DNA of 64,000 nt from Straminergon stramineum (taxonomy: Eukaryota > Streptophyta > Bryopsida > Hypnales > Calliergonaceae): positions 12,777,001 to 12,841,000 of the forward strand of contig OY987266.1 in assembly GCA_963920665.1 (NCBI GenBank), written 5' to 3'. Shown here piece by piece: positions 11,094 to 23,560 of the stretch (within the stretch, counting starts at the first letter, position 1; every line of letters starts with the position of its first letter). A program made the translations under genes and the position numbers. Under the pieces are notes generated by a model. It did not search any database. It was not told where the DNA came from and saw only the letters and a list, made by a program, of their open reading frames with translations.

Positions 11094-12330
11094 TGATGCT
11101 ATCTACTAGATGAAATAGACATCTTTGATTGTTAGAAAGGAGTGTTTAGTATTGGGAGTTGCTTAGTGTTGGGAGCTTGGTTGCTTGTTTACCTTATTAA
11201 TTCCTAGTTGATAACTGGTTGGTTAGTAGTTGATACTAGGGTTAGTCAGATTAGTGTTAGCCAGCTTAAGTTGTGGTGTCTACTTAGAGTCAAGTATTGG
11301 TTCTTTGTCTCTCTCTTATTTTCTTGGTGGTTGGGAGGTGTAGAAGGCATTTGGAGGTGCAAACTATGTTTTATTGTTGAATTTTATATTGAAGGAGGCA
11401 TTTATGTGAAGGATTTTGCATTGTATTTTGATAAAGACTTAGATCAAGGCAAACTTTTGGATAAGAGTTTTGAGGAGATTGATCTACTATCATGCCAAAT
11501 TTGATTTCTAAATCTAGTACAGAGAAGGAGATATGAGGTTACAAAGTAGAGGTGTTTGAAATCTAAGATAGCTAAGGAGGGTGTATTGAGGAACTTAGAT
11601 CTTATTGAGTATTTGTGTTATGGATATGAAACTTGGAGGGTACCTTTCTTTATTAAGTCTCTATCTTCTGTCAAAATTTTGACTTCTAGGGATTAAGTAT
11701 CTATGAGCAATGCACAAAAATACAATTGGGTGTAAAAACCCATAACTAAGCAAGTTAGAGTGAGGAAATGTTCACTAAAGTTAGATAGTATTTTGGATTA
11801 GGTTGAAAATTGGTACATAAGGAGTTGATAGTTCATCTACTTTGTAAAAAAAATTCAAAAAATTTGTAAAGACTTTCCAAGAGATACACTAGGTCAAATT
11901 TGGCTATGCTAGTTTAGGGTATTTTGGAAAGGGTAGAAAGTCAATAGTAGCAAAAAAATGTCCACCAAAGTTGGACAATATCTTGGTTTGATATAAAAAT
12001 TGGTATGAAAGCATTTTGATAGTTGAACTATAAGGTAGCATAGTTTCAAGTTGTTTGGAAATACCGTCCATCATTTATGCTAGATCAAACTTAGGTGTGA
12101 TAGTTTCTAGGGCATAGTGAGAATTGTAGGATGGGGATTTAGAAAAGAGGGAGTTTTGAGGGTAGGTTTATTATTCTTTATACTTTTTTAGATTAAATAC
12201 AAAGCACTTCTATAGCAAAGTCCATGTGCTATTCTGAACCTAGTAGCAAAATCCTTGTGACATTGCTCCATTGTCAAAATATAGGAATTGTGTTCAAAAT
12301 TGAAATTCAAACTTGAATTTGGCATAGTAG
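11094..12330 (+). repeat. Dispersed repeat, copy A
   Basis: This block is collinear with 29452-30600. Shared landmarks in order are: a TAGTTGATAACTGGTTGG-like stretch (about 11205); ATTTATGTGAAGGATTT (about 11400); the repeated CACCAAAGTTGGACAATATC phrase (about 11960); and CCATGTGCTATTCTGAACCT (about 12220). The plus strand carries a broken frame around 11390-11505 (residues FDKDLDQGKLLDKSF) that has a degraded counterpart in copy B. The source may therefore once have been coding, but I do not recognise the family. Confidence 0.6.
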
Positions 12331-12670
12331 AATAGTTTTTTCCAAAAACTTTTGAACTAAAAACAGTTGTTAAATCAATCTAGCTTTCATCTCTTCAAAA
12401 CCAATTGAGATTTAAAGTTATGGACAAAATTCAGAGAGAATGTTTAAAAATGTCAAAAAATGTCCCTTCTCGTGTCCTTTTCAATCTGTTTCTGAATTAT
12501 GTCTATTACTTTTGATTGGAGTCTTGAAATCTCTAATGGATTTTTATAGATGAAAGCTAGTTTGATTTTACAACTTTTCTTAGTTTATATTTTTTTGAAA
12601 AAAGTTATTATACTATGCCTAAATGAGGTCTAAAATTATACTTTTAACACAATTCCTTCTTTCAATTGAC
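12270..12670. repeat. 400-bp foldback (long inverted repeat)
   Basis: Two arms of about 170 bp face each other across a loop of about 60 bp (around 12440-12500). Paired landmarks are GGAATTGTGTT at 12284 with AACACAATTCC at 12645, GGCATAGTA at 12321 with TACTATGCC at 12611, and CTAGCTTTCATCT at 12382 with AGATGAAAGCTAG at 12550. The arms diverge by roughly a quarter. No clear target duplication was found at the tips. A transcript through it would form a long hairpin. It begins within the tail of the dispersed repeat at 11094-12330. Confidence 0.7.
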
Positions 12671-13794
12671 TTAGTATTGAAATTGTGAAAGATAAAAAAT
12701 GCAATGCTAGTGTAGTAACTATACATAGACATGATGTTGTGCAATTATTGTACTAAATTCATATGTAACAATTAAATACTAATGATGCATGAAGTCAATC
12801 GCTCATCACTCAACCACTGAAGTCAAGTATATATTTTGTCATGCATAGTTATTGTACAACTTTAGCACTTCAAACTCAAATATCAATGACATGTCTAAAT
12901 TGCATAGTATTAATGAATGTCAATATTATGTTGTAACAATATTTTCAAATAAATGAATGTAAGATGATTCAAGTAATGCCCAATGATAATTATACGATTA
13001 CTATTGAAAATTCATGATAGAGGAACTTTGTAATAGAGCAAATATTCATAGTAGAAAATCACAAGAATACTACAATCATTAACCAATCTATAAACTTAGT
13101 TGCATGCTAAGCATTGTGATTAAGTCATCATATTTTTTTTGTTCTTAATGAAAACTATAGTATCCAAATAGTTCAACATTGCATGCATAGTGAAACAAAT
13201 CATATTAACCTTGAATTGTAGCTAGTCTCCAATAGCTCTTAGCCTTCTAGCATCATAACATTATCACTCTAAGTTTTCTTACCATTGACTTTAGGCATTG
13301 GATTACTAGGCCAAATGAAAATGAACCTTGTCCAGGCACCTACTTTAGGGACCCAATTGGCAAATCTTTAAAATGGTTTTTTGTTTTACAGTAGTTACAT
13401 TGTAGATTGAATTGCATTAGTACAATCTGTTCAATTTCTATAAGAGATCCAATTTATGAAATAATGGCAACTTTTATGGAGACACAAGATCTAATCTAAG
13501 AGAAATACAATTTTTCTTTATAGTCTTAGTTCATAGCTGAGATTTTGGCAGGTAGATTATTGCAGATTATTGAGTTTAAGAACATCCAAATTAGAAGAAG
13601 GCTATTTTTTTATGCATGCACTAGAAGGATCCCGTGTTTTTTCTATCAAGTCAGTGAATGTGGCAAGACGTTAAATCAAATGTGAAGCATGTCTATTGTG
13701 AATGTCTAGAAAAATCCATCAAGATGGAAATGGCAAAAACACAAAGAAATTTGGAAAAATATGCCTTGTTTTTAGAAGAAGGGGCCAAAAGTGC
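12671..13794. other. AT-rich intergenic sequence
   Basis: No gene or supported repeat is seen. Confidence 0.4.
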
Positions 13795-16700
13795 ACCGTG
13801 TGGTAGCCACATCATCTCCACATAAGCGCCATGTGGGCAAATAGTGCCACATGGGATTTTTTTTCACCGAACCCGGAGATGATGTGGTAGCTAACATACC
13901 ATCTAACGTCATGACATCTAAGAAGATTAATAGTGTTTTGAACAACATCAATTTTGATATGGTTTTTAGTGATATCAACTTTGATGTGAAGATGTTTTTT
14001 GAGACAGAAGATTTGACATCAACAACAATTTTTGAAACATTTTACAACATCAACTTTGACATACACCATACATATTACACCATACATTATACATCATACA
14101 CTATATTTGGTATTTATATGCCATGGCTTAAAAAGCCACTTATTGTAAGTATATTGACATAAAAGAACAAGCTATTTATACAAGTGGGTGGTAGGAGGGA
14201 AGACAAACCATATGGGATATTTGAATTTTCTAAATTATTCAAAGTTGTTGAAGTTAATGTCACAAAAAAGATCTAGATGTCATAGTCGATGCCTTAGTTG
14301 ATATTGCAAAAAACATTTGGACGTATTAATTGATGTCTATAAAAATATTGTTCAAATTGTCAGATGGTATCAAAGTATGGTAATGTGGCATGCCACTTCA
14401 TCCTTGTTCAATGCCATATCAAGGAGGAATGAAATTACTTCATTACAAACTACAACAAATAACAAAATCATTTTTTAGAACCCCTATATGTCTTGTTGTT
14501 TACAAGAAGGTAAACACAAGAACTTCAACAAGAATAGGATAGATTAAATTTCATACGTTGTTGGAAAAATGATCTTCTAAAATTCAGAACAATTTATGTT
14601 CAATTCTAAAATATATGGGACAATGGAAATACATATTTATAGAAATTTAAGTAATGTAGAATGGATTAGATTAATTTTTTTATGACTTGTTAATACTATT
14701 AGAACAACATTAGAAGGGCAATGGAGAATGTAGTCATCTTACTATTTTTTCCCATCTATATAATCCTTTTTTAAAAGCCTCCAAGGAACTACCCTTCCTC
14801 TATGTTTTTCCATGTGGTCTGTGTTTTACCCTAGTCCATGATAACTTCTACTAAGTTACCCACTATTAAACCAAAATTCCTTGCCAATTTGGCAAGTTGT
14901 TGTTTTATTGGACGTTGTACAAAACGCAACTATGTTTTTTTCAATGGCTCCCAAAACATCATTGTTGTATAAGACATCAATTTGTTTTGCCAAAGACATC
15001 CAAATGTTTTTTGAAACATCCAACTCCATTCTGCCTCTATGCCCACAATCCCATCTTCTTGCTTTTATTTTAGAAAATATGCTTGTTTGTTACTAACATC
15101 TAAAAAAACATAGGTTCCTACTATTGATGCCACCTAGAATGTTTTGATGAATGAAATCTTTGTTTTTTGCTTATCCCCTTCTCTTTGCCTTCATCTATCT
15201 TCTTGTCCATGCTTCTCTAGTTTCAAATGATTTTTTGCTTCCTACATTTAGCCAATTTTTACATGCACATTGCAACTAACAACTTCTTCAAGAAGTACCA
15301 AGATACATTATAGATGACTTTCATTGTTATATCCTAAATCTATTGCTTCCTAGAGACATCTACACAATGACCATAGTGAGCAACAACATCGATTGCTTTC
15401 AACATTACTTCATGATGAAAAATGTTGATTTCCATGAGGCTAACTTGGTGTCCATGATTACTACTACTTGAAGATGGGCTTAGAGATGATTGTCTTCAAC
15501 TATGTCTTCTTTTCCTTAAGGTACTTCGACGTAGTGATTATCCTTGGCTTCTTTTCTCTTGGGTTACTTCTTCATTCCTTTGGCCATGCTCTACATCTTT
15601 CTAGGTCTCTTCCCATGACAAACGCTTTTGCAAACTCAAATCATGTATTGGAGATAGGACTCTTTCTTACCATGTTTACCTATCCTCTTCTCTCTTTCCA
15701 TTGGAGCTCTTGAATTTCATTTCCTCCATTGTCTCTTTCTCAAAATTTGTTTTTACTACCAAACCATCAAAAGGGGATATAATTCAAAGATGATATATGT
15801 GGCATCCCTCTATTGGACAAAAAAGAAAATGCAAAATTCATAGTTTAAACATCTCCAAGAAGTGGTCCTCCTCCCACAATGTTGCTCACATCAATGACGC
15901 CATCTTTAGTCCCTTGACTTACAAAACCAAATTACGTGGAAATAGATTTTTCTAGACAATTATGAGACTTTCTACCTGTGTAACTTTGGTAGGGTGTTTA
16001 TTAGTTGATTGATCTTGGAAAGGGAAAAGAACTACTACAAAATACTCTATTTTTTTTATCACATTGATTTTGAAGACCTTTTATGACAAGCTACTTTGAT
16101 CTTCTTCATCCTATTTGAAGGACTTTCAAGATGGGCATTGCCTCTTTTTGTCATCTTTTGCCCTACACTTCCATCAATGACAATGTCAACATTCAATTTT
16201 TGATGTGTTGTCATGTTGGTAGCCGATGAATCAATCTCCATTTTTTTATGGTCGCCACATCACTATAAGAAATCCGCATTTTTAGTGACATTAGACAAGA
16301 AACATGGCATGTAGTGGATGTTGCCAAAAAAATGTAGATGTAAGTAGAAAAATAACTTGATGCAAAAACTGACAATAATGTTTTGTACGACATCTGGAAA
16401 AACATAGTCATGTTTTGAGAGACATCCTACAAAACATGAAAGTGCCCTCTCAGTAAGGGCTTATGGTTTGATTGTGGGTAAGTCTGTGGATGTTACTAAG
16501 GGTTGAAATAAAATACCACCTAGATGTTAAAAGAATAGGGGAAGGGTACATGGCATATTTTTACAAAAAAAGAAAATAAAAACATGGCACATGACATGGC
16601 GTTTGAGTGAGGTGGCATCCAATGAGGATGATGTGGCATGCCATGTCAACACACTTTGACGCCATTTAAGATTTCTAACATTGTTTTTTAAGATGTCAAC

Positions 16701-17428
16701 TGAGACAACAACTGAGATGTCTAGATGTTTTTTACAAAGTCAACTGAGACCTCTATATATTTTTCCAAAGATATCAATTGGGACAACAACATGTTCATCA
16801 TGATGCTCATCTTTGAAATCCTACTTTTCATACAATTCCTACATTTGGCATATCCCATATGGTTTGTCTTCCCTTCTACTACCCTACTTGTATAAATAGT
16901 TTGTTTTCTCATGTCAACATACTTATAATAAGTGGCTTTTCAAGCCATGTGGAATAGTTGTCAAATATGGTGTACTCTATGTGGCATATGTGTTTGGTGT
17001 ACAATATATGGTCTATTATGTAGGGCCTATTCTATATAGTGTACAATATACATCTAAGTTGATGACTTAAAAAACATTAGGGCATCTAAATTGATGTCTC
17101 AAAAACTAAAACATGCACATCAAAGACATCCTAGAAGATGCCATCCATGACATTTTCATGTCTTTATGGACGTGTCTTAACATACTACAGATGATGGTAC
17201 ATGATGTTCATAAGAATGAACCTCATGTCACTATTGACATCCCAAAAAAATATGTACACGTCACAACAAACATCGAAATGGATAGGATCCAAGGCACTTT
17301 GTACTTGTCACTTCATTAATTTCCTCTGCTATGTCATGTTCTACATTAGTAGGGGCTCGGATGAAAAAGTTGTAGACACAACACTACCCACCATATTGAC
17401 ACTTACATGGAAACAAGGTGGCATCCAC
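13795..17428. mobile_element. Element of about 3.6 kb with long inverted arms
   Basis: The left arm (about 13795-14217) and right arm (about 16850-17428) are inverted copies. Landmarks are AAAAAGCCACTTATT at 14129 against AATAAGTGGCTTTTC at 16926, GGGAAGACAAACCATATGGG at 14199 against the inverse at 16856, and a GGTAGCCAC / GTGGCATCC pair at the outer tips. The interior is dense in ACATC/GATGT motifs. In the left arm three imperfect palindromes of the form ATCAAYTTTGAT occur between 13946 and 14060. The minus strand between about 15170 and 16245 carries broken frames rich in K, E and M (for example MEIDSSATNM at 16241), perhaps transposase debris, but I recognise no catalytic motif. The exact ends and superfamily are uncertain; subterminal repeats would fit a CACTA or Mutator type. 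Confidence 0.6.
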
Positions 17429-17556
17429 CACTAGAAGAAAACTATGTTTTAGTGAACAAAATCTAGGTGACTTTTTGTAAACTGCATTCATTGAAACGCA
17501 GTTTACAAAAAATGTCACCTAGATTTTGTTCACTAAAACATAGTTTTCTACTAGTG
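17429..17556. mobile_element. CACTA-like hairpin MITE, 128 bp
   Basis: It starts CACTAGAAGAAAACTATG and ends with the inverse, CATAGTTTTCTACTAGTG. The two arms pair almost perfectly over about 58 bases through TCTAGGTGAC and GCAGTTTACA/TGTAAACTGC, leaving a tiny loop. The flanking triplets are CAC and CAT. CACTA termini followed by an A-rich stretch are the signature of CACTA (En/Spm) elements. It abuts the right tip of the 3.6-kb inverted-arm element. Such a near-perfect hairpin is young or conserved and is a plausible small-RNA precursor. Confidence 0.8.
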
Positions 17557-18836
17557 CATGGACATAGGTAATTGAAGGATGGAAAATTCATGCTTGATGT
17601 AGTGGAGGCAATGGTGGGACTAGAGCAAATCATGCCTTCCACCTTTTTTGACATTTCACTATCCATCTAGTAAAGGAACTCTTCACAAGCAATCCAATAC
17701 ACATGCACTAGGTGTATCCCTTTAAGAGATATTACAAAGGATTGAAGAGAGTTTTGTAAGAAACTTGACAAGACTAGAGGGCAACATCATGATGGCATAT
17801 AAAGTAGATGAGGTCATAGGATTTGTCATAAAATATATGTCATCATACTAACAAACATCAAGGAGAATAAGTGATGATAGGAAGCTCCAAGCATGACAAA
17901 TGCGATACTTGAAGAAAAAGGGAAATTGAGAGTACTTGCTTTCCAATCAACTTCAAAACATGTTGTACAAGTACATTTGTAACAATGTTGTAGTTTTCTT
18001 TGTGCATGCACACTCTCTATGGGCTTTCCATTGACACCCCAACGTTGAACCAAACACGCCCTCATCAACTTGATGGTCTAAGAGATTCCAATGTACGTCA
18101 CAAAAAAAAAATTGTTTTAATAGTATACATGTAAACATATTTCAAGTATTTTCAATTATTTTATTATAAAATTCCTCGAGTTATCTTCCTATCTTAGATT
18201 TGAGTGCTTAGGGAGGTAAATACCTTCTAGTGGTGTTTTTGAATATTATTGCAAACTATGCATGTTTCTTTATTTATTACCAAGAGAATTTTTGTCTATG
18301 TAGTTTTATATTAAAACAAAAAGAGCATGCATAACACAAAAGATATTATACACCACAACAAGAAAAAGGCCAAACAACCAAGTGAATATGACACACCAAC
18401 AAACAAAAATTAATTAATCAAAATTTTTGGTTTGGTTTTTGAATATAAAATTCTAGGGTTGATTTTGGTATATTGAATTCTATTTGTAAATATTGCTCAT
18501 AGTTGTTGTTGATCAAAGTGTATAATAGATTATAATATAGAAATCAAAGGGCAAAACTATTCAATCCCAATTAACAATAAGTTACTCTTTATATTAATTT
18601 ATCTTTACAAATCTTCCAACCATGGAGTAATTTAGTGCCTATAGTATTCAAGCTACAAATACAAAAACCCCAAAGGTTTTTGAGATCATTTAACATAAAA
18701 TCCCCTATGAATACAATTTTAATTACCAATCAATGTATATTAGGCAACCCAAGAGCAAAGACAAAAGAAGAGGAAAATAAATTCATAAGTTTAATAAAGC
18801 CCATATGCCTATAACAAGAAAACATTATACCATTCT
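17557..18836. other. Intergenic sequence with one stray block-repeat copy
   Basis: No gene is seen. Around 17985-18115 there is an isolated relative of the 5.0-7.7 kb repeat, recognisable by its CCATTGACACCCCAACG and CTAAGAGATTCCAATGTACG landmarks. Confidence 0.45.
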
Positions 18837-19045
18837 AACTATAGTACAAGAGAAAGGGGTATTTTAAGTATAGTCCCAGACATATAATCCTATAAGTAAC
18901 GACCTTAAAGAGGTGTTTTCAATAAAAATTTACTACAAATATATGTGTGTTTAGTAAATTTATACTAAAAACACCCCTTTAAGGTCGTTACTTGTAGGAC
19001 TATATGTCTAGGACTATACTTAAAACACCCTTTTCTTTTGTAGTG
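18837..19045. mobile_element. CACTA-like foldback MITE, about 209 bp
   Basis: The right end is CTTTTCTTTTGTAGTG, whose complement CACTACAAAAGAAAAG is a textbook CACTA-type terminus. The left end (ACTATAGTACAAGAGAAAGG) is a decayed version. The arms pair over about 85 bases, including TTTTAAGTATAGTCC, CATATA and GTAACGACCTTAAA with their inverses. There is no coding content. The left boundary is uncertain by a few bases. Confidence 0.75.
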
Positions 19046-20444
19046 CTAAGTCAATTCTAACTAAGAAATCATTGAAGAAAATTAAGACCATACTGGCAAT
19101 ATCCTTCATAGATGAAACTTTACAATATACGTCATAGAAAGCTCAATGCAAATCACTTGGAAAAATATGAAACAACCTTTTATCTTTATTCTAAAAAACC
19201 ATATATTAAAAATATCTTTAACAATATCTCCCCAAATCAAACTCCTTGTGTCATTATTTTCCATTGAAATCTCCAAAACCATTGTTTATGCTTCATTGTC
19301 AAGGGTACATGTTTCAAATCACCAATAATTTTCACAAATAATCCTCCCTATTTGCATGTCCAAAGGCAGGCAACATCCCTAACTTGCCTTGCTTAATAAA
19401 CAAAATCATTGGTCTACCATGGCTTCTTGCTTTATTTGCCATGTAAAGAAGCTTACAATACCAATCTTTGAAACTCCATAACTGAGAACTACATCACATT
19501 CCATACTTAACAAAGTATGCAATTAGTAAAGAAAGCTACCACCATCCCCACGGATGGAGCCAAAATGGAAGGCAACAAGGAAAATTTGGCACTATCAAGA
19601 ATAGATGTTGGAGCTTGCATGTTGGCCAAAATGGCTACACCTAACACAACTAACAATCATCACCACTATGGCAATCCTCATCATGTTGTTTGATGCCATT
19701 GCTTGAATTGCACAAAGTTCCATTACAATCAGGTTTGTCAATCATAAGATTTCTTCAATTTCACAACATAGCACTCACAAGTTTTAGAAAAGGAACCCTT
19801 TCCAATAGACCATGTTAAAATACAACCTATCTATAGTTGATGAGTTAGAAGTTTCTCTATAGACAACAATATACAACTTGTGCAACCTTGAGCTACAAAA
19901 AGAATGAACATGAATTAAATTCTTTAAGATCACCTTGAGTAATTCAATGCAAATAGTAATTTCAAACTCACAAAGTAGTCTAAAAGCAAGGGAAGCCTTA
20001 CAAATGCAACCAAGATCAAAGAAAAGAGGAACATACTCTCACACAACTAGATATCTCATAGACGATAGCATTGTTGCTTACTACATAATATTATGCATAT
20101 GAATGAGCATGTATATAGAGTATGTGATTGTTAAACCAAGAACCTCCAGACAAATCAATTGCAAAACAACCACAGTTACTTACTTTGTGTTTCCAAAAAT
20201 AATCCCACATCTTGTGAAAGTTCAAACCAACTATCTCATTGGCTAAATAAAAAAATGCATCCAATATAAGAAGCATAGCAACAACTATTGTTATCCCTTT
20301 CAAGACAAGTTGCACAAAATTAAAACTCTATTTCTCATGGGGCAACATCAAAGTCTATACTAGGGAGAAGAATCACAGGATCAACTAGCCCACTTTGTAC
20401 TATACTACATTAGAAAATATAAAACCATCCAATCTAAAGCAAAA
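19046..20444. other. AT-rich intergenic sequence
   Basis: No gene or supported repeat is seen. A 74-codon minus-strand frame at 20091-20315 has no recognisable motif. Confidence 0.4.
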
Positions 20445-21663
20445 CGTCATTGTGTAGAGAAGCCTTGCCTTGGAAAAATGTAGGGCTTCTAGTTGCAACT
20501 AGATGTGTTCTAGAAAATGGAAGATTCCGTGGTCATATAAAGTTACAAACATAATGGTAAATCCCCAGATGATGTCATATGAACAAATAAAATATCACAT
20601 CTCCATATATCCCTCACAAGATGTCATGAAGTTTCAATATATATCAAATGTTTGTAAAAGATAGTGGAAAAAGCTCATACCTTCCATAAACTCCCCTTGA
20701 AGAAGTATCTGATAGAAAAATGAGTGTTATAACCGCTTTACAACTCCAAACTAAGAGTGTGATATGTCCTTAAAAAGCTAACACAAAATTCTACAATCTT
20801 TGCAAAATTCATTCAAAACTAAGATATTTTCCGACTTTTATAGTTGATCAAAGTTTATCCTTTCCAACTAAAAAGCAACTTACTTATACTCCACTCCCAA
20901 GCTCATAACTTTCACATAATAGCTCTAAACTAAGAAAATAATATCATTTCGGAAAGCTAACATGAATATCTATTATTTCTATAATTTTCAAATAAAACCA
21001 AGATACTTTCTGGCTTTCATAGTCGTGCAAAGTTCACTCTCTTGAAAACCCAAGGCAACTCTACAACACTTCACTCCCAAGCTTATAACTTTCACATACT
21101 AACTCCAAACTTAGTGAGTGATAGCCTCTCGTAATCACAAAAATAATATACACAAAATTTAAAAAATTTCATTACAAAAATCTCTATGTACAATGTGCAA
21201 TGTCTCCCCAAAGTCCCGGCTCTCCCAAGCAAACAAGGGGGAGGAAGAAGATGACCCCTCACTTCATCCACTACCTCAACCTCCATGCCATCCACCTAGA
21301 CAAGTAGATTTTGGCCACTAAAATGCTACATGGGCCACAATGCACTTGCAAGTCACCTCTTATCCTCCATAAGTCTATCCACATCATCTACGTGGACCTC
21401 TAATCCATTAAAAACAATCAAAGAAAAGTAAAACAAGCTTTACTTGTTGTTTTTACAACTTCAAACATGCAAACTAAAATATTAAAACATCTTCAAGTAT
21501 AGAAATAAAAAAACTCAATTCAAATGTTTGTCAAATAGAAGTAAAAAAAAGAGTTCAAATGGAGTATGGCCCCATTTGTTTCTTGAGACTCTAAAAAAAA
21601 CCCCTCCAATTTAACAAACAATCATGTATCTTCACATAATGAAGGCATATACAATGCGACAAC
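20445..21663 (-). mobile_element. Satellite-bearing element, copy in reverse orientation
   Basis: This is the reverse-complement relative of the element at 32163-33748. Landmarks in order are GTAGAGAAGCCTTGCCTTGG (20453), two to three 180-bp tandem units (about 20700-21125), a GGAGGAAGAAGATGA-type stretch (21239), CATCTACGTGGA (21386), and CCTCCAATTTAACAAACAAT near the right end. The tips read CGTCATTG and ACAATGCGAC, matching the GGTGTCG / CAACATCGG tips of the other copy after decay. The shared mid-element frame on the minus strand (MDGMEVEVVDEV at 21295) is open here but broken in the other copy. I cannot name the superfamily. Confidence 0.6.
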
Positions 21664-23019
21664 GTGACAACGATAAAATGTACAAGAATAAACACTCTAA
21701 GAATGTATTAGGATGGATAATGCAAATAGCAAATAGCAATGAAATCTTGTACCCAAGAGAAGAAGTATGTCAAAATCTTGCTACACTTAAAGAGAGTGCA
21801 AAAGGCAATGAAGGAACTGAAGCTTGATGTATGTGTTATGAAAGTATGGTAGCGGTTGAGATAATTATAAAAGAAAATTGAGGTGATGACCAATTTTTGA
21901 CAAAAATCCCTTGGCCTACTATAGTTTCCACACTCCACTTCCAATATAGAGCCCCCTCTACCATGTTGCTAGTTTTGCATGGCCAAGTGGACTAAAGCTT
22001 GTTAGCTTGCTAGTACCCTCCAATCCCACTTCCAAAAATTTTGCAAAAAGTATAAGAAACTAAAATGAAATTTCCAAAAAAGATCCCCACCAAGTTGGCC
22101 TGTTAGTACCAGTCACACTAATGTATTGGGACCTACTTAATAGTCTTCCTTCACTTTGATTTGAGATAGTGTCCTCTAATCTATTCAAAAAGTTGGACCT
22201 GTCGCTATTTTAGTCCTTCCAATGGTGGTCCTATAACAATTTAGTGCATAGTGGCTACTAATGGGCCTATGAATGTTAGGAACCTTTAACTATACAACCT
22301 AACTTATGATAGGGCATGTGATCATTGGATATATAGGTTTGTAGGTGGTGAATGAATGCAAAGAACTCGGTGGAGATATTTGTAGAGAGTTCTATTGGAA
22401 GTTTCAATGGTGACCAATGGTACGTATTGGTATTTTGATCCCTACAATTGCAAGCACTTATATACCAAAAGTTAAGTGTCATTCTTGCATAGCAAAACAC
22501 TTTAGAAAATTATTACAAGACATCATTTCTTTTGGATGCCACTTAGTCAAGTTCAACTATCAATTATGTTGTTTTGTTTATCATGAGGTTTTATCCTAGC
22601 CACATTTGATTAGTTTAGTACCATTTGCCATGTAGTTGTGGAATTTTTAAAGTTACCCAACTTCGATGAATTGACTATCTCTTAAAATTGATTTGGCTTT
22701 CCATGTGTGCTTGTTTTCTCTTCTACACATGCAAATATTTTGGGACTATTTGGGACTATTTTCATATTCACTTTGGACTATTTGGGGTTTTCTAGAGACT
22801 AATATAAACATTCTTTAGAATTCTAATTTTTGACTCTTTAATTTAATCTATGTATTAATTATCTATCTTTCAAATCTAAAGTCTCAAGGCATTTTTTCAT
22901 CTAAAATCTCTTTAAACTCCCATTTCTATTGTAATGAGAATTTTTTTTTGCATATTGCATCTTTTAAGCACATTTAACCATAGAATCTTGTACTTGGCTA
23001 GTATAAGATTGGGTAGAAG
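21664..23019. other. AT-rich intergenic sequence
   Basis: I see no gene or repeat that I can support in this stretch. Confidence 0.4.
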
Positions 23020-23560
23020 AAATTTCAGAAAATCTTTGACAATGTAGATTGCAAGATATTTGCTTTTAACTTGAGGAAAATGAGGGGGGGGTGTCCACCT
23101 TGTGTGACTTGATTATAGGACTGGGAATCTTATTAGCTTATAATTTTCACACTATGGATTTTAATTTTTTTTTAAATATAGTGAAGATTTTAGTTGAAAT
23201 TCTAGTTATTTTTAAAAACTACTTGCTTTTCATTCTTTAAAAAAAATTGTTATGTAGAAGTAGATTTGAGATTGAGGGGAAATCTAAATTGTTAATAGCT
23301 CTAAGATAGAATTGAAACACACTAATTCCAACAATGAAATTGTTGTAGCAAGCATTCTAAACCTTGTGGAACTTTTTTTTTGTATATATTTGGAAAATTG
23401 AGTTCAAAAATGAATCCCAAACATGAGTTTCTTGAGAAGATGCTATAATTTCCTACAAAACAAGAAGCTCTACAACTCCCACATTACTAACCCAAATGGA
23501 ATGATTCAAAGCTTTCCATATATACAAAAGTATAATCAGTAAGAAAGAAAAATTTTAAAT
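23020..23560 (+). repeat. Internal region of the TTAA family, diverged copy
   Basis: This block aligns with 28860-29400 and, inverted, with 35780-36060. Landmarks are GAAATTTCAGAAAATCTTTG (23030), AGATTGCAAGATAT (23046), AATTGTTAATAGCTCTAAGA (23288) and AATTGAAACACACTAATTCC (23310). The first landmark resembles the GGATTGAAAGATTATAAC region of the TTAA elements. I could not find terminal repeats bounding it here. Confidence 0.5.

Noticed and set aside
14361..14380. TGGTATCAAAG, similar to a methionine-tRNA primer-binding site of an LTR retrotransposon
   Set aside because: No LTR ends, polypurine tract or gag-pol frame are found nearby, and the match is imperfect.
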